A stretch of 64,000 bases of DNA from Solenopsis invicta (GCF_016802725.1 NC_052670.1:8266141-8330140), one strand, 5' to 3'. Shown: positions 13,500-25,549, counted from the stretch's first letter. The notes: generated from the sequence alone by a model not told the origin. Numbers and translations are program-made.

Positions 13500-14260
13500 T
13501 TGAGACAATGAACAGACTCCTGACCTAGGTGACAATATGCGGCGTAAACAGACGTCAACGCGACATCTTCCTCACCTTATCCGCGGCTCGAGTGGGGCGT
13601 TATCGCGACACCTCCAACGTCCGCGCGAATCACTTCTGATCCCCGCCGTTTAATCAGCTACCCTCCGCGGGATTTCTTTCCGCATCGACGATGCCGCATC
13701 GTCATGCCCCGGCATGACGATGTCGATATCGCTTCGCGCAAAATCCAGAGATGCTGCGTTCAGTGTCAGGCTTACCCATGAGCCGGATACCGCGCAAAAA
13801 CGCGCATCTTGCAGGGGTATCCGACGCATCTCAATCGACTAGACATCGTCGAGAGATTTGCGAGGAATGCGAAACGCGATTTGCGACTCAGCAATTTCGA
13901 GATGAGCGACGAGATGCACGAACGGACGATACCTTGACAAACCTTGATCTTGCGAGGTCGTGCGCACCGATACCAATTTCCCTCCTCGCCTCTTATCAAG
14001 GGATACACGAACTACGCAGAGTCGCGCGATCTGCCGGGTTGCTGTGGGCGTCAGCCTCCTCCACCGTCTCCTCCACTGATCTGTCGGCGCGCGCCCACCC
14101 TCGCAAGCACCCCACACGCACAAATGAATTCGTAGTCCTCCACACATGTGTGTTGGCGCGGGAGTATTGGTACCATTGCCAGGATTCAATGGGAAGACTT
14201 CAGCACGAACAATTCAAATCTTGGCGCCGTAAATTATAAATTAATAGATCGTCTTGCTTG
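13500..14260 (-). promoter_or_regulatory. GC-rich island: probable promoter and 5' UTR exon of the CUB/EGF gene
   Basis: A CpG-rich block in AT-rich surroundings. On the minus strand a strong donor (AAG|GTGAGG) ends a possible exon at 13576, and a matching acceptor (ATTTAATAG|A) lies just upstream of the ATG at 12959. This fits a noncoding first exon. Open frames through the island on both strands are explained by base composition. No TATA box or other core element was identified. Confidence 0.5.
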
Positions 14261-14407
14261 AAATATTTGCTGCATGTTTACACTTGAAACAAAATAAATA
14301 TACATTTAATCGTTAGGGAAAAAGAGAGCGAGAGAGCGAGAGAGAGAGAGAAAGCGAAGATTATTCCAACAAAAAAGCAATCAACATGAACAATTGCAAA
14401 TTTACAA

Positions 14408-14512
14408 TGCATTTCGTTTCACATATAATACGCACAATTCATCATTTATTCTTGATTAATATTCAGTAAACAATAAAGGTAAGTGATGCATTATATGTAA
14501 AACGAAACCTTT
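14408..14512. mobile_element. Short inverted-repeat element (MITE-like)
   Basis: The left end (ATTTCGTTTCACATATAATA) and the right end (complement of TTATATGTAAAACGAAACC) form diverged terminal inverted repeats around a core of about 50 bp. The ends resemble those of the element at 60072-60194, so the two may be one family. Confidence 0.5.
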
Positions 14513-14649
14513 TACCATCATAGCTTTCGACATACGTTGCAATATTAAAATTGGCATTGAAAGCGTGAACTCCCAAAGTAGATCAGAGGAAATTTTTTAC
14601 CTTCCCTCGATCTGTTCAAAATTCATAAAATTGAAATTTGGATTGCATT

Positions 14650-15008
14650 CTTTAAAGAAAATACTTATTTTAAAATGTTAAAGATTTTTTTTAGATTCTT
14701 TAAAAATAAAAATAAAGGTTTACAAAAAATTTTTTCAAAACTTTGAGGCTACAAACAAAAAATCAGATTTTGTTTCAGGCAAAAATTGGGCCGCTAGAAT
14801 GTACATACACAAGGATCACATCTCCGACTGGCTATCAATAATTACATATAAAAATTATTTTGTAATAAAAATTTGCTTATACTTTCTTTAAATGTTCACG
14901 AAAGTAGCCTCAAAGTTTTGAAAAGATGAACTTTTTATTTTCATTTTTAAAAAATCTCAAAAAATTACCTTTTTTTAACGTTTCAAAGTAAATGTCTGTT
15001 AAAGAGCA
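14650..15008. mobile_element. Diverged inverted-repeat element, arms about 100 bp
   Basis: The left arm, ending in AAAACTTTGAGGCTAC near 14752, and the right arm, beginning GTAGCCTCAAAGTTTTG near 14907, are complementary over about 100 bp with several mismatches. About 150 bp lie between them. Consistent with an old non-autonomous DNA transposon. No coding sequence inside. Confidence 0.5.
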
Positions 15009-15775
15009 TGTAACTTTTTTTCTTAATCCTGATGTGGACACTTTGTAGGATATATTATAAATAAAAGAAGATCATTTATATAAAATTATGAGACTTTAAT
15101 CTTTTTAATAATCTCATCCCTAAATATCCCAATTGTACATGTACAGTTCTATATACCTTGTTTCTATTCATTTCATAAAATAATAAGATTAACCTGTAAG
15201 TGCTCGCGTAACTTTTTTTTATGTAGGTGCTCGTGTGGGGATGAATTTGATTCATATTTTAATTTATCTATATTTTCCAAAATTTTTCATTTTTCATACA
15301 TAATTATGAACTAAATTATGTTTTAAATACAAAATAATATATAACTTTTCAGCATTAAAAATTAATGTCAATCCATATTTTTAATAATATTTTATTACGT
15401 AATATATTGTATTAGTAAATTTATAGTTTGTACGTTAGGTACATTTGAGTTACATCTCCACGCGAACACTTACGGGTTAAAAAGAAAATGTTTGCAGGAT
15501 ATAGGAACGTTAGATAATTCGACGCTGACAAAAGATCTTATATCAATGATTCATCATTATCTGTAGATCGCAGAAGGTATATCAGCGACGATTAAGTAGC
15601 GTCGTAAGATACGAGACGCGATATAGTTTATTTTGAAAATATCACTCACAGGACACTCGTGCGGATTACGTAAATTCGAATAAACGCATACACGAGAAAA
15701 AGAAACAGCGTAAGATCATTGCGTAATAAAAAGTTATGTATTTCTTTAAATAAGAATGATAACGTGATAATTTGC

Positions 15776-18033
15776 TTATAATTTCCGGTTGTAATTCATA
15801 TACAATTTTATTGAAAAAGGCAACGGTAACTGTTCTATTTTTTCCCTCATATAAATAGCGAACGCGTTGCTATCTACATAATGCGCAACGGTTACGTCTT
15901 TGCCGGTATTAGAGCCTTTCGTCGTACGGCACGTGTTGCCGCACGATTTGTAAATTGCGATCTCCGGCAAATCTACGTCCATCGCGTCGCCCGCGTCCGT
16001 AGTATCGGTGATATCCGAATCTGAGTGATTGGTACTTGAGCTGGAGCTGCTTTCGTCGTTGCTGAAGTTTGCGTCGTCCACTATACCGCTGTCGGTTTTC
16101 TCGCGCTTCGCGATTTTTTTACGTTGTACAAAAGCGCTTTCCTGTTCGGCGTCGCTGTCGCTGTCGCTGCTGTCGCTCATATTGGAGTATGTGGCCACGC
16201 TAGCTTTCTCCTTGTCTCTTTTACTCTGCTCTTCTACTTCATTGATGTTATCGTTCGTATCGGTAGCTACGGAGGAACTGTGACCCGCGCTAGTATCGTC
16301 CGCGCTTACACTTGAAACAGTATTTTTTACGGCAAATTTCCGTCTTTGCTGTCGTGCAGGGAAATCCGTATTCACACCAATATCTCGAGTACTCTCGTTA
16401 TATACGTTGGAAACTTGTTGAGTTTCTTCACTATCCTCACTGTTCTGATTTGGATGTAAGACCGCTCGTACCAATTGCAAACTTGTCGTGATAGCTTCTC
16501 CGGGTTGGGCATCAGCGAGACGAGCATTTAGTAGAAAACGCGTTCGCCCAGAAAGTTCCTGCTCATCGTCAGTTAAAGCTTCATCAGATTCTTCAAAAAT
16601 AGGTATTACGAAACGTCTCAAGGTACGTTGTTGCGCACTCGGTCTCTGATGTACTGGTAACACAGGCTTTACGGTTTCGAGTTCAGGGTGCTCGTACCAG
16701 ATATTATTACGTAGAGTATGTCGAATTTTACTACGACAAAGCTCTTGTAGAGATAAGGGATTGTACTCCGCTGTAACATATAATTTCGAAAATAAAATAA
16801 AATATTGTAAATCATAATAATCGAACAAAAAAAAAGATACTTGAAATACATACGCAGATGAAACAAATTGTGTTCCGAGGACGGAGGTACGACTAGAGTC
16901 GCAAAAGATACGGGAAGCATTGTGTTCTGTATCCAAGTGTTTTCATCCACTCTCAGTATACGTAGTAACTGATCCTTGTAAGGCATTACTAGTATACCTC
17001 CAATACGTACAAATTGTTTAATAAATGCCTCATGACTTTCAGGACATCCTGCACCACAATAAACTCTGTCATATTGCCTGCCAGGTATGATGCTGAGACA
17101 ATTTCCTGTTGAATATATTATTATATATTAGTGAATATATATTTTTTAATTAATTTAAAGTTAATAGCTTATAAAAGTAATTTTGTTACATAATCAAAAA
17201 ACTAACTTAAGTTACATTAAGATCAAATTAACTTAAATTAAAAGTTAATTTTGAAAAGCATTATTCATATTAAATTACAAATTTGTAAATTTTTAAAATT
17301 ATATTATTTAAAGCAATTATGATATGGATCATCAAACAAATTTAATATTTTATTTATAAATTAAGTTTATATAAAATAACCAAAAATACTGTTTTTTAAA
17401 CTTAATTAAAAATTTACCTATGTAAAAAAACTTATGTAAAAGAAAAATGCATTCGTACATAAAAAAATATTTCTTTGTTACTTAATTTGTTAATTTTAAA
17501 AAATTAATAAAATTAATATTTTAAAGATAACTAGATAAACTTAAAAATTAAATTATTTAAAATGAACTAAATGCAATGTTATTAACTTTTTGATTTTGTT
17601 ATTTAACTTTTAAATTTCTAGTTATTACCCAACCTCTGTGATGTAATATTTATTTGGCATAATAAATCTATTGTCATCTTGCTAATACTAAGAAAATCAT
17701 TTTTAAATTAAGGTTACGATTTATCGTTAGCTTTTTCCCAGGTGCATCAGACCCTAAAGTGGGTCGACGTCACACCTAGGGCTGAGATAGTTGAACGGTA
17801 CTCGAAATTAGCGGCCACTTCAAATTAAGGTTACGATTAAAAATCATTTTACCTTGTATGAATACAGGTTCACAAAAATCAAACTCGTTTAAAGCTAATG
17901 ATGTTTGTTTGAATTCGTCCAATCTTTCATATGCGTATCTTAAACAATCTTCATGTAACTCAATGCCATGATTTACTCCATGTTGTTCTGGAAAAGATAT
18001 AAATCATATACAATATATATATATATATAGCGT

Positions 18034-18068
<35 letters not shown>

Positions 18069-18457
18069 TATACATACAATCATATATATACAGAAATATT
18101 TAATATTAATTTTTATAAAACAGTAATTTTCTTACTTATCAACAATCCTGCCATTGTGCTGCCTGCCATTGTGCTGAGGTAGCCAGTTCCCGATCCAAGA
18201 TTCAGGAAGCTTAACCCCGGTTCTAAATTAAGTCCTTCCAACACTTCGCTATATATACATGGAGCTGATAAATGTATATTTCCATGTTTCCAAGCTAGGT
18301 CCTTGTAAGCACCCTCTCGATAAGCGGACAGAACGTAATCTGCTCTATCTATAGCTCTAAAAACTTGTTCCACTTTTTTTGTTCTTATATATCCTGATCC
18401 CATTAAATTATCGACTAATTCATCATTATCTTGCCCACAACTTACAGCTCCTCCCAT
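15776..18457 (-). CDS. PCMTD1: Protein-L-isoaspartate O-methyltransferase domain-containing protein (PCMTD)
   Basis: Four coding exons, 18457-18136, 17987-17853, 17105-16854 and 16770-15776, with consistent phase-1 junctions, give 567 aa. The N-terminus MGGAVSCGQDNDELVDNL and the segment KDLAWKHGNIHLSAPCIYSE are hallmarks of the family; the PCMT-like SAM motif is LNLGSGTGYLSTMAG (residues about 87-101). After the methyltransferase fold, SLQELCRSKIRHTLRNN resembles the SOCS/BC-box segment, then comes a long acidic Ser-rich region and the conserved end LPLPFSIKLYMNY. Known role of the family: binding of SAM and of Elongin-Cullin ubiquitin ligase components, probably to recruit isoaspartyl-damaged proteins. 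The acidic linker makes it longer than the human protein (about 357 aa). A 15-bp in-frame tandem duplication inserts STMAG right after motif I. The start is supported by a 5' UTR acceptor at 18480 and a strong minus-strand donor at 19484. Confidence 0.95.
17110..17640. repeat. AT-rich dispersed repeat, inverted copy
   Basis: Rich in TTAACTTAA-type words, and carries the complement of a segment (TTATTTGATGAT region) also found near 27170 and 34690. One of three copies of an AT-rich dispersed family in the window. Edges are imprecise. Confidence 0.45.
17705..17838. mobile_element. About 100-bp insertion flanked by a 17-bp direct repeat in a PCMTD intron
   Basis: AAATTAAGGTTACGATT occurs at 17705-17721 and again, identically, at 17822-17838. 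The 100 bp between are clearly richer in GC than the intron. A long perfect target-site duplication around a short insert is typical of a SINE or other retroposed sequence. Its source was not recognised. Confidence 0.6.
18014..18085. repeat. TA/CA microsatellite in a PCMTD intron
   Basis: Runs of (TA), (CATA) and (CA) dinucleotides between PCMTD exons 1 and 2. Confidence 0.9.
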
Positions 18458-18479
18458 ATTTATCCAAATATTAAGTATT

Positions 18480-19019
18480 CTATAACAAATACAATAAATA
18501 TATAATAATTGCTTATCACATCATTATGCAATTAGCAAAGAAATAAAAGAAATTAATAAGAAAATAAATAAAAAACTAAATAAAAATAAAAAAATTTAAC
18601 AAAAACATTTAGATTAACTGTTGTACTGTACTTAAGTTACAAAATATACTACTAGACTACTTTACTAGTAAAAGAAATGAAATTTCTTAAATAATATAAG
18701 ATTAGATAGTTCAATATCTTGAGGTAGAGATATTTAAGTTGCTCTTTTGTTGTTTTATATAAATTATTTTTGAAATAAAATAATTATGATTTAAGATATT
18801 TGCTGTTTATCAATCAAAATTATAATTAAATTATGATTAAAGGTATATGAGTAAAACAGAATATGAGCAAAAAAACTGATATTATATATATTAGCTTAAA
18901 TATCTTGATTGAAATAAATATACTTGCTATAGCAAAGCAAATAAATAAGATAATAATTATTCTTCCAAATAAGTGGCAACAAGAAAGTTATATATTTATA
19001 AATATGTTGGCATTATATG

Positions 19020-19093
<74 letters not shown>

Positions 19094-20260
19094 TTTATAT
19101 AACAAAAAATATTGACCCAGAAGCAATTGGTTCTGGTCGAAGAACTAGAACAAACCACTGGATACAGCGAGTCATGCCATTAAATTATTATTCAAATACT
19201 TTTTATCTGATTTATGTAACACTGAGCCGTTAATTATTCACAATATATTTTTCAAATATTGAAAGACAATATGGATACATTTGGCAATGTGGTCTCGAGA
19301 AACATTGCCTTAAAAATAACTTGCCAGGTCAAAGTACATATAAAGTATTAAATACGAATATGAACAATGGTGAAAATCTACAGCGCCGCCGTGTTAATTT
19401 AGTTTAACGCCTCACCGATCATTAATCTGATTATCCACGACGATGAGCCGATGATGCAACAATGTCGCGGCGCTCCGCACTTACTTTAAAATAACGAATG
19501 GCAATAATCCGCAATCTTTGTGATGATACGTGATACAGACTTATGTTTATTTACGATAACATTGCATCTCACCTCTTATACTATCTTTCTCTTTCCTCCC
19601 CCTCTCTCGCGCCGTCTCCTTCTCCCGCTCACTCTCTTTCTTGCTGCCCCTCTCTCTTTCTCTCTCTCTCACGTTGAGCGAGTCTGCAAACGATTCATCG
19701 GATCAGCGAAATCATGGATCTCGGAAGCAGATTCGAAGAATCATTTGCCAGCGTACCCGTTTTACAATTTGCTAACGGCAGCGTCGCTGAGCTAACGCGT
19801 TACGTTTACGTAGACACAGCGTGTAACGTAACGTTAAAGCTGCGTAACGACACGTAACGCGTCGCGATACTACCGTCAAGTAAATTACAGACTCGACCTA
19901 CCGAATCAAAACACAACCTGACGATGACAACGGATTAATGTGGAGAGAACGAGACGTTAAAGCGAAATAATTTGTCCCGGAGCAGTTTTCTCGATGACGA
20001 CGTTGTGCGTCGGCATATTACAACGTTGACGACGCGACACGACGTACTGCCACAGTATGAATTCCACAGCGGCACTTATGTTTTCCTTTCCTCTTTTTCT
20101 ATAACGCGGAAGAGTTCATCAAGTCCATCAGCTGATACTGCAAAACATACCACAAGCGCCGTGGCTTTACACACTCCTACGCCATTGGGCAAAACCATCG
20201 ATAATATCATGACGAGATGTGATTCGAGACTGCTTAACAAAGCTTGAAAATCTTTAACGC
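18480..20260 (-). promoter_or_regulatory. 5' UTR intron and probable promoter of PCMTD
   Basis: On the minus strand a GTAAGT donor follows position 19485, and an acceptor (GTTATAG) precedes 18479, just upstream of the PCMTD ATG. A noncoding first exon at or above 19485 is therefore likely, with the promoter in the CpG-richer block of about 19400-20250. The intron part, 18480-19484, is AT-rich and includes a (TA) microsatellite at 19025-19090. Short open frames in the GC-rich block show no domain. Confidence 0.5.
19025..19090. repeat. (TA)n microsatellite
   Basis: About 33 uninterrupted TA units. The adjacent hydrophobic Tyr-Ile reading frames are artefacts of the repeat. Confidence 0.95.
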
Positions 20261-20315
20261 CCCCTTACAGATCATCGAAAAAGTTTGCTGATGTTTCAAC
20301 TTCGACTATGGCCGG

Positions 20316-20883
20316 TATTCATAGGCCGGTTTTATTAGTTTTTTTCCATCGACATACAGAATGGACTGCTGATGACCGTGGTGGGGGTAGAAAGACACAT
20401 AGAGTGAGAGGCAGACAATACGAAGAACGTTCGTTCTCTGTCTACTAAGTTTGATTGGTTGTTGTGGCCTCAGCAACCAATCAGACTTAGTAGACAGAGA
20501 ACGAACGTTCTTCGTATTGTCTGCCCCTCACTCTATGTGTCTTTCTACCCCCACCACGGTCATCAGCAGTCCATTCTGTATGTCGATGTTTTTTTCAGAC
20601 AGCAATCATATTTAAAATAAAAGTTTTTAAGAAAATTATCTTTTAAATATTTTTTATTTTCTAATTGGATAAGTACAGGATAAAAAGTAAATTAAACCAA
20701 GATAAAAGTTAAAAACCTTACATTGCGAAATGTAAGTTTTATAACTTTGATCTCGGTTTAATTTTTATCCTGTACTTACTCAATCAGAAAATAAAAAATA
20801 TTTAAAAGATAATTTTTTTAAAGATTTTTATTTCAAATATGCGTTGCTGTCTGGAAAAAATTAATAAAACTGACCTATGAATA
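20316..20883. mobile_element. Palindromic DNA transposon (outer element of a nested pair)
   Basis: Terminal inverted repeats begin TATTCATAGG at 20316 and end with the complement at 20883. The body is a long inverted repeat: the arm at about 20595-20715 pairs with about 20735-20852 over more than 100 bp (GATAAAAGTTAAAAACC against its complement). The left arm is interrupted by a second palindromic element at 20347-20588. No coding capacity, so it is a non-autonomous fold-back type element. Confidence 0.75.
20347..20588. mobile_element. Near-perfect 242-bp hairpin MITE inserted in the outer element
   Basis: Starts CATCGACATACAGAATGG and ends with the exact complement. Arms of about 115 bp pair with very few mismatches around a loop near 20464-20471. 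It sits in a poly-T run of the outer element. The higher arm identity shows it is the younger insertion. Confidence 0.85.
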
Positions 20884-21060
20884 AGATATTAAATTTTTTT
20901 AATTCTTAAGTTCTAGAAAAAGATAAAAAGTTAGTTAAACCAAAATTAAAATTAATCTGCATTGGTGCGATATAGGCATACATTAGAATTGTTTGAGTTG
21001 CTTGAAATTTCCATCAAAGCGCACTTAAAACGAGATAATTAGATATTATATTCGCGCGTT

Positions 21061-21102
21061 GGAGAGAGAAAGAAATAGAGACAGAGAGAGAGAGAGAGAG
21101 AC
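21061..21102. repeat. GA microsatellite
   Basis: (GA)n with minor interruptions. Confidence 0.85.
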
Positions 21103-21699
21103 CAGCAGTTTTGCGGTAGATTGCTACTAGGGGAGTTGCATATATGACAGTGATAAACCGCAGTCCGATTCACATTTAAAACATTATATCATTCTTGTTT
21201 CATATCAAATGATAACTCAAATAGTTCTGCTTATTGATGGATTTTCGTATAATACCAATGAATATTTAGATAATATAGTACGAATTCTCATTCTTTCCCA
21301 CTTCCGTAAGACGTGCTCGATGCGCGTGCGCATCACGTGACCATTGCATTTGACAACAAAGAGCGTTTACTACAGAATATTTTATATTTCTTGTTACTAT
21401 TCAAGTTACCGATATAAATAAAATGTATTGAATACTTTGTTTTAAACGGATATTACTGTTATGATAAGATTCTTCTATTATTTATCGTGTTTTTTGAATA
21501 ATTTGCAAACGAGAAATTCGTCTTTTCACTTCGCATGACACGTGACCGCATGTAGAGTGAGCTACTGGTACTTTCCTGATCAAAGGGACGATGAAGTGCT
21601 TGTAGCTGTACTCAAGGCCTCAATTACGGATCGAATAATTTGATGAAACATTACAAAAGTGAACAAAATTAGGTATTGATTAATAAAATTATTAACTAC

Positions 21700-22022
21700 T
21701 GAAATTTATATTCTAGTAAATTCGCTCACTTTCGTAAAGTATATAAACCGTAATCGATCGCAAGTGCCAGCTGCGCTACTAATCGCAACAGTCGGCGACA
21801 GACGTTGGCGGCAGCAGAGAGGCAGGGAGGGGACATAGACGCGGGTGCAAAAGGTGCAAAAGTGTAAAAGCAACACACAAGACAAGAGGGAAAGCGAGAT
21901 CGTCTGCTGGACCTGACGATACTGCGCACGCGGGCGAGTTTCTTGTCGTGTTAGCGTCTCTATTATCGCGTTTATCATCGTTCCAAGCCTCATCAGATGG
22001 CCCTGGCCGACAACTTCAAAAC
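21700..22022 (+). CDS. Possible first exon (5' UTR plus 26 coding bases)
   Basis: A moderately GC-rich segment ends with an ATG at 21997, MALADNFK, and a consensus donor (AAC|GTAAGT) after 22022, leaving phase 2. No second exon with clear homology lies nearby. The first l(3)mbt coding exon has its acceptor at 30158 with exactly one base before its ATG, so splicing from 22022 would run in frame into MDEE. That could make this an alternative l(3)mbt first exon, but a one-in-three phase match is weak evidence. It could equally be the first exon of another gene, or noncoding. Confidence 0.33.
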
Positions 22023-23738
22023 GTAAGTTGTGCATTTCTACTATTTTCCGCGCGTGTGACTCGCCACCGACGTGTAAAATGATTCGTCGTGCTCGCGGGA
22101 TGTTATCGGTTGCCTGGTCGTCGTTTACAGTTCCCCACGGTTATTCCTTCGGCGCGTGCTTCGCTAAAATCATCGCTCTTTGTTAGGCCTGACGTTTGTC
22201 CCGTACGTGTCGGGTTCCCTAGTATAAATGTATCAAAGGAGTATACGACACTCGAAGCTCACCGCGTAGTACATATACTCCCGTACATATACGCCGCTTT
22301 CAAGAAATTCGTGTTGTGATGCCGGAGCGGATTCAATGTGTATGTACGCCGTGTATACATTTGCACTTTGCATGCTTTGAACGCGGGCACCGATGAGTAA
22401 CAGTTCTCTTTTTTCTAATTCAGCATGTAACTCGTATGATTGCGCTTTCGAACATGCGTATTTTTTTTATCTCGCGCACATCGTGAATCGACCTTCCTTC
22501 TCGCGACTCATCTGCGTGATAAAGCGTCGATTCGCGGGGGCAGACATCTTATGACGTTTTACGAACTTTTCGTTAACCTTCAGTCGTCACGCGAAAGAAG
22601 ACGTGGAGTCTCGGCCGACGAAAACGTCCGATATTTTTATTGATTTAAATATATATATTTTTTACGATTAATATGTCTCTTGTACTGTTTTTTATCGCGT
22701 TTTTATTTATTTTGAGGACACTCCATGCTAAATTGCATTTCTTCCAGATGAGATGGAACTAAATACGGGATGTCAGTTTCTTATTTACGTCTAAATATGT
22801 CGCAACTTATTGGTGAGGAGTTTAATGGTGCATAAATTGTTTTTTGATCTCCCGTCGGCTCCTTATCGTTGGCGTGTCGTGACGCCAAACGGGATTTAAC
22901 ATTCGAAATTCGGATTGCGAGCCTCGACCGATTAAATTCTTATTCAAAGTAAGATCGAATAGCACGGGAGCCACATACACGGGACACTCGCGGCAGCAGC
23001 AGCATATAAGGCTTGGCTGACCTCGATCGTCGGTATTTTTGACTAGATATAATGTCGTTGCGAGTGTGAATTTCGCGGTTTGAAGGTTAAAACGGGAATG
23101 TGCCGCAGACGGTGAGGGTGACTCTTCTTTTTTTTGCGCTTAATAGCGGCGATTGCTCGGGATTCCGACTTGTTACGGAATGTTGGGGAAAGGACATTGA
23201 TCAGCGGGATTTGGTGCAACTCCGTAGAACTGCGCACGTTAGCAGCGTTGAAGAACACGTCGACAGGAGCGGCGCGAACTTCCTCTGCGAGATTGCCGTT
23301 CGCCGATAACTTCGCGTGTGAGGCCCGGTTTTGTTAATTATCCGAGCGAGAAACTGCGGAGAAACAATGATACTCCACTTTCGATTTATATCGATATATC
23401 GCAATTCTATTCGATTTCGCTTCTCATTGGTCGCATACATGACGTTCGTGGACATTTTTCTTTATGGCAGCTTTGCAATTGTTGTAAAGCTTTTGGCACA
23501 TAGAAAAACATAAGTAGTCAATGAACGAATTGGCCAATCGCAGTAAAGGTACTATATAAGCGAATCAAACATGTTGATTTCTGGGGTTGGATATTTATAC
23601 ATACGTAAAATATAAATAATCTACATTGCGCGTATACATGTGAACTATATTTTACGTGTCATCCATATAAACAGTACTTTATGGATGATAGAAGATTTAG
23701 AAATATATATATTTTAATTTTATAAATACTAAAGTCAT

Positions 23739-23739
23739 A

Positions 23740-23789
<50 letters not shown>
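23739..23789. repeat. (TA)n and (AAT)n compound microsatellite
   Basis: About ten TA units followed by about ten AAT units. Confidence 0.95.
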
Positions 23790-24300
23790 TGGTATTAATT
23801 TTATAACTGAATGACATTTTTGTATTATGATATATTATGATAATTTATAATAATTTACATTTTCCATGTATATTGTCTACATGAAAAAAAGATTTGTGTA
23901 AACATAACGTATAATGTAAACAATATATAAATAATTCACGTAGACAATTTTGAAATGTACGATTCTGTTAATTTCTTTAGAACTCTCGCAAATCAATGTC
24001 CATAACTGTATTCCGTAACTATTACTGTAACTGCAACGTACCGTAAGAATTATAGCCAATCACAGTCGAGAATTGTCAAAAATATAAGATTATTATTTTT
24101 AAACTATTGGCGATTGACTAATGCTTTGGAGCATTTGATCAATGACGAAGAATTTTACAAATTAACCAATCAGAGAATGCTTTAAAGCATTTGTAGCGTC
24201 ATCTTGACCACACCCTAATTGTAGGCCATGACACACAAAAAATTCAAGTAATAAAACTTAGACCGTAAACGAATGAGCCAATCATAGTCGAGAATGGTTA

Positions 24301-24394
24301 TATCCAGTGAAAAATAGTACATCAAGTTAATGTCGATTTGACGTCGATTTGATGTTGAATTGGTGTCAATTTTGTTATCATTTTTCACTGGATA
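24301..24394. mobile_element. 94-bp MITE
   Basis: Terminal inverted repeats TATCCAGTGAAAAAT and ATTTTTCACTGGATA are nearly perfect, around a core with short GTCGATTTGA repeats. Confidence 0.7.
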
Positions 24395-24503
24395 AGCCCA
24401 TAACGTAAGCAGTAGCAAATCCAACATGTTGATTTCCTTATTGCGTATGTCTTTCTGCATAAGTTTTTCTATATGCCATGGTCTTTTATTACTGCTTGAA
24501 ATC

Positions 24504-24613
24504 GATTATGAAACTTTTTCTCTAGGACAGAAACGTAAAAATTTTACCATTGAAATTAATGGAGAAAATTTTCACTTTTCATGTTTCCGCCCTAGAGAAA
24601 AAGTTTCATAATC
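24504..24613. mobile_element. 110-bp MITE
   Basis: Inverted ends GATTATGAAACTTTTTCTCT and its complement; pairing continues inward through the CTAGG segment with small mismatches. Confidence 0.7.
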
Positions 24614-24736
24614 AACCTCCTTGTGCCTCTTAAGCCTGATTTATACAGATTGTAACTGTAAGAAATAGCCAATCATAATCGATTTGTAGAAGAGTAAATC
24701 GATTGTGTTTGGCAAATTTCTTACGCGGTTAGGACC

Positions 24737-24874
24737 TATCCAGACAAACTTACATAGTTGTGTCACCATATGTGCATAAGAAAATTGATTGTTCCATTTT
24801 CTTATGCATTTGTTAATGGATCAATCAATTTCCTTATGTATATGATTATGCAGCTATGCAAGTTTGTCTGGATA
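24737..24874. mobile_element. 138-bp MITE
   Basis: Inverted ends TATCCAGACAAACTTACATA and a close complement. An inner hairpin (CATAAGAAAATTGATTG against CAATCAATTTCCTTATG) makes most of the element palindromic. It shares the TATCCAG terminus with the element at 24301. Confidence 0.7.
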
Positions 24875-25299
24875 TAGATTCTTACGGCCTGAATAAACCA
24901 CAATAATTTACTGTTTAAGTTTCTCTTTGTACCACTAATTTAAGATTGTAATATGAATTGTTATACATTTAAATCAAACGAAAAAGAGTAAAATCAAGAG
25001 CAACAATTAATCTTATTAAAAAAATTGATAACGGTTGTAAAGCTTCTTTTTCTGCTGTGCTCGGCTAATAAGAGTTGGGCGTACGTTGATGCAAACTTAA
25101 CGCCCTCTGGTTCCGGTTCAGTTTTTCTCATGTTAAACGCGTATCTAGATGATCGATATATAGTGACCATAGCTTAAAAAAATCTAAAACTATGTTGGTA
25201 TATAAATCTTTATTAGCTAACTTAATATTGCACAACCTTTTTTCTTCTAAGATTTAATTTCTTTTTTTATGTGTTAAACATCGTTAAATCGCGCCTCGA

Positions 25300-25549
25300 T
25301 TCACATCAGAGGAACGAGCGGACTGTCCAACGAGTTATCGATCGTATATATTAACGTGGTCGACGGTAAGCGAGTGTATTCGAAAGCAGCAAAATTGCTG
25401 TACTATTCTATTTTTTTAACTTGAATATATATGAAATCGCGTCAAAACGCCACATTTTCGTGAATGAAATTAAGTAAAACTATTGACCTAGCAACTAGCA
25501 AGTACAAAAGAGACTTGTGCTTTCATTGCAAGGAAAGAAAGAGAGAGAA

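Larger units (their letters stand above)
14270..15775. other. Intergenic spacer with two inverted-repeat elements
   Basis: Lies between the 5' end of the CUB/EGF gene and the 3' end of PCMTD. It holds a GA-rich microsatellite at about 14321-14355, two inverted-repeat elements listed separately, and AT-rich unique sequence. On the minus strand AATAAA at 15632-15627 is a possible polyadenylation signal for PCMTD. Confidence 0.6.
22023..25300. other. Spacer or intron rich in MITEs and microsatellites
   Basis: No supported coding sequence. CpG-rich DNA at 22.0-23.3 kb fades into AT-rich repeats. A (TA)/(AAT) microsatellite lies at 23739-23789. Fragments of one low-copy repeat recur (GCCAATCACAGTCGAGAAT near 24055, a variant near 24277; AACATGTTGATTTC near 23568 and 24423). 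Confidence 0.55.

Noticed and set aside
13751..14239. 162-codon plus-strand frame in the CpG island
   Set aside because: Several frames are open on both strands, as expected from composition; no domain.
18863..19233. Tyr/Ile-rich frames
   Set aside because: Translation of the (TA)n microsatellite.
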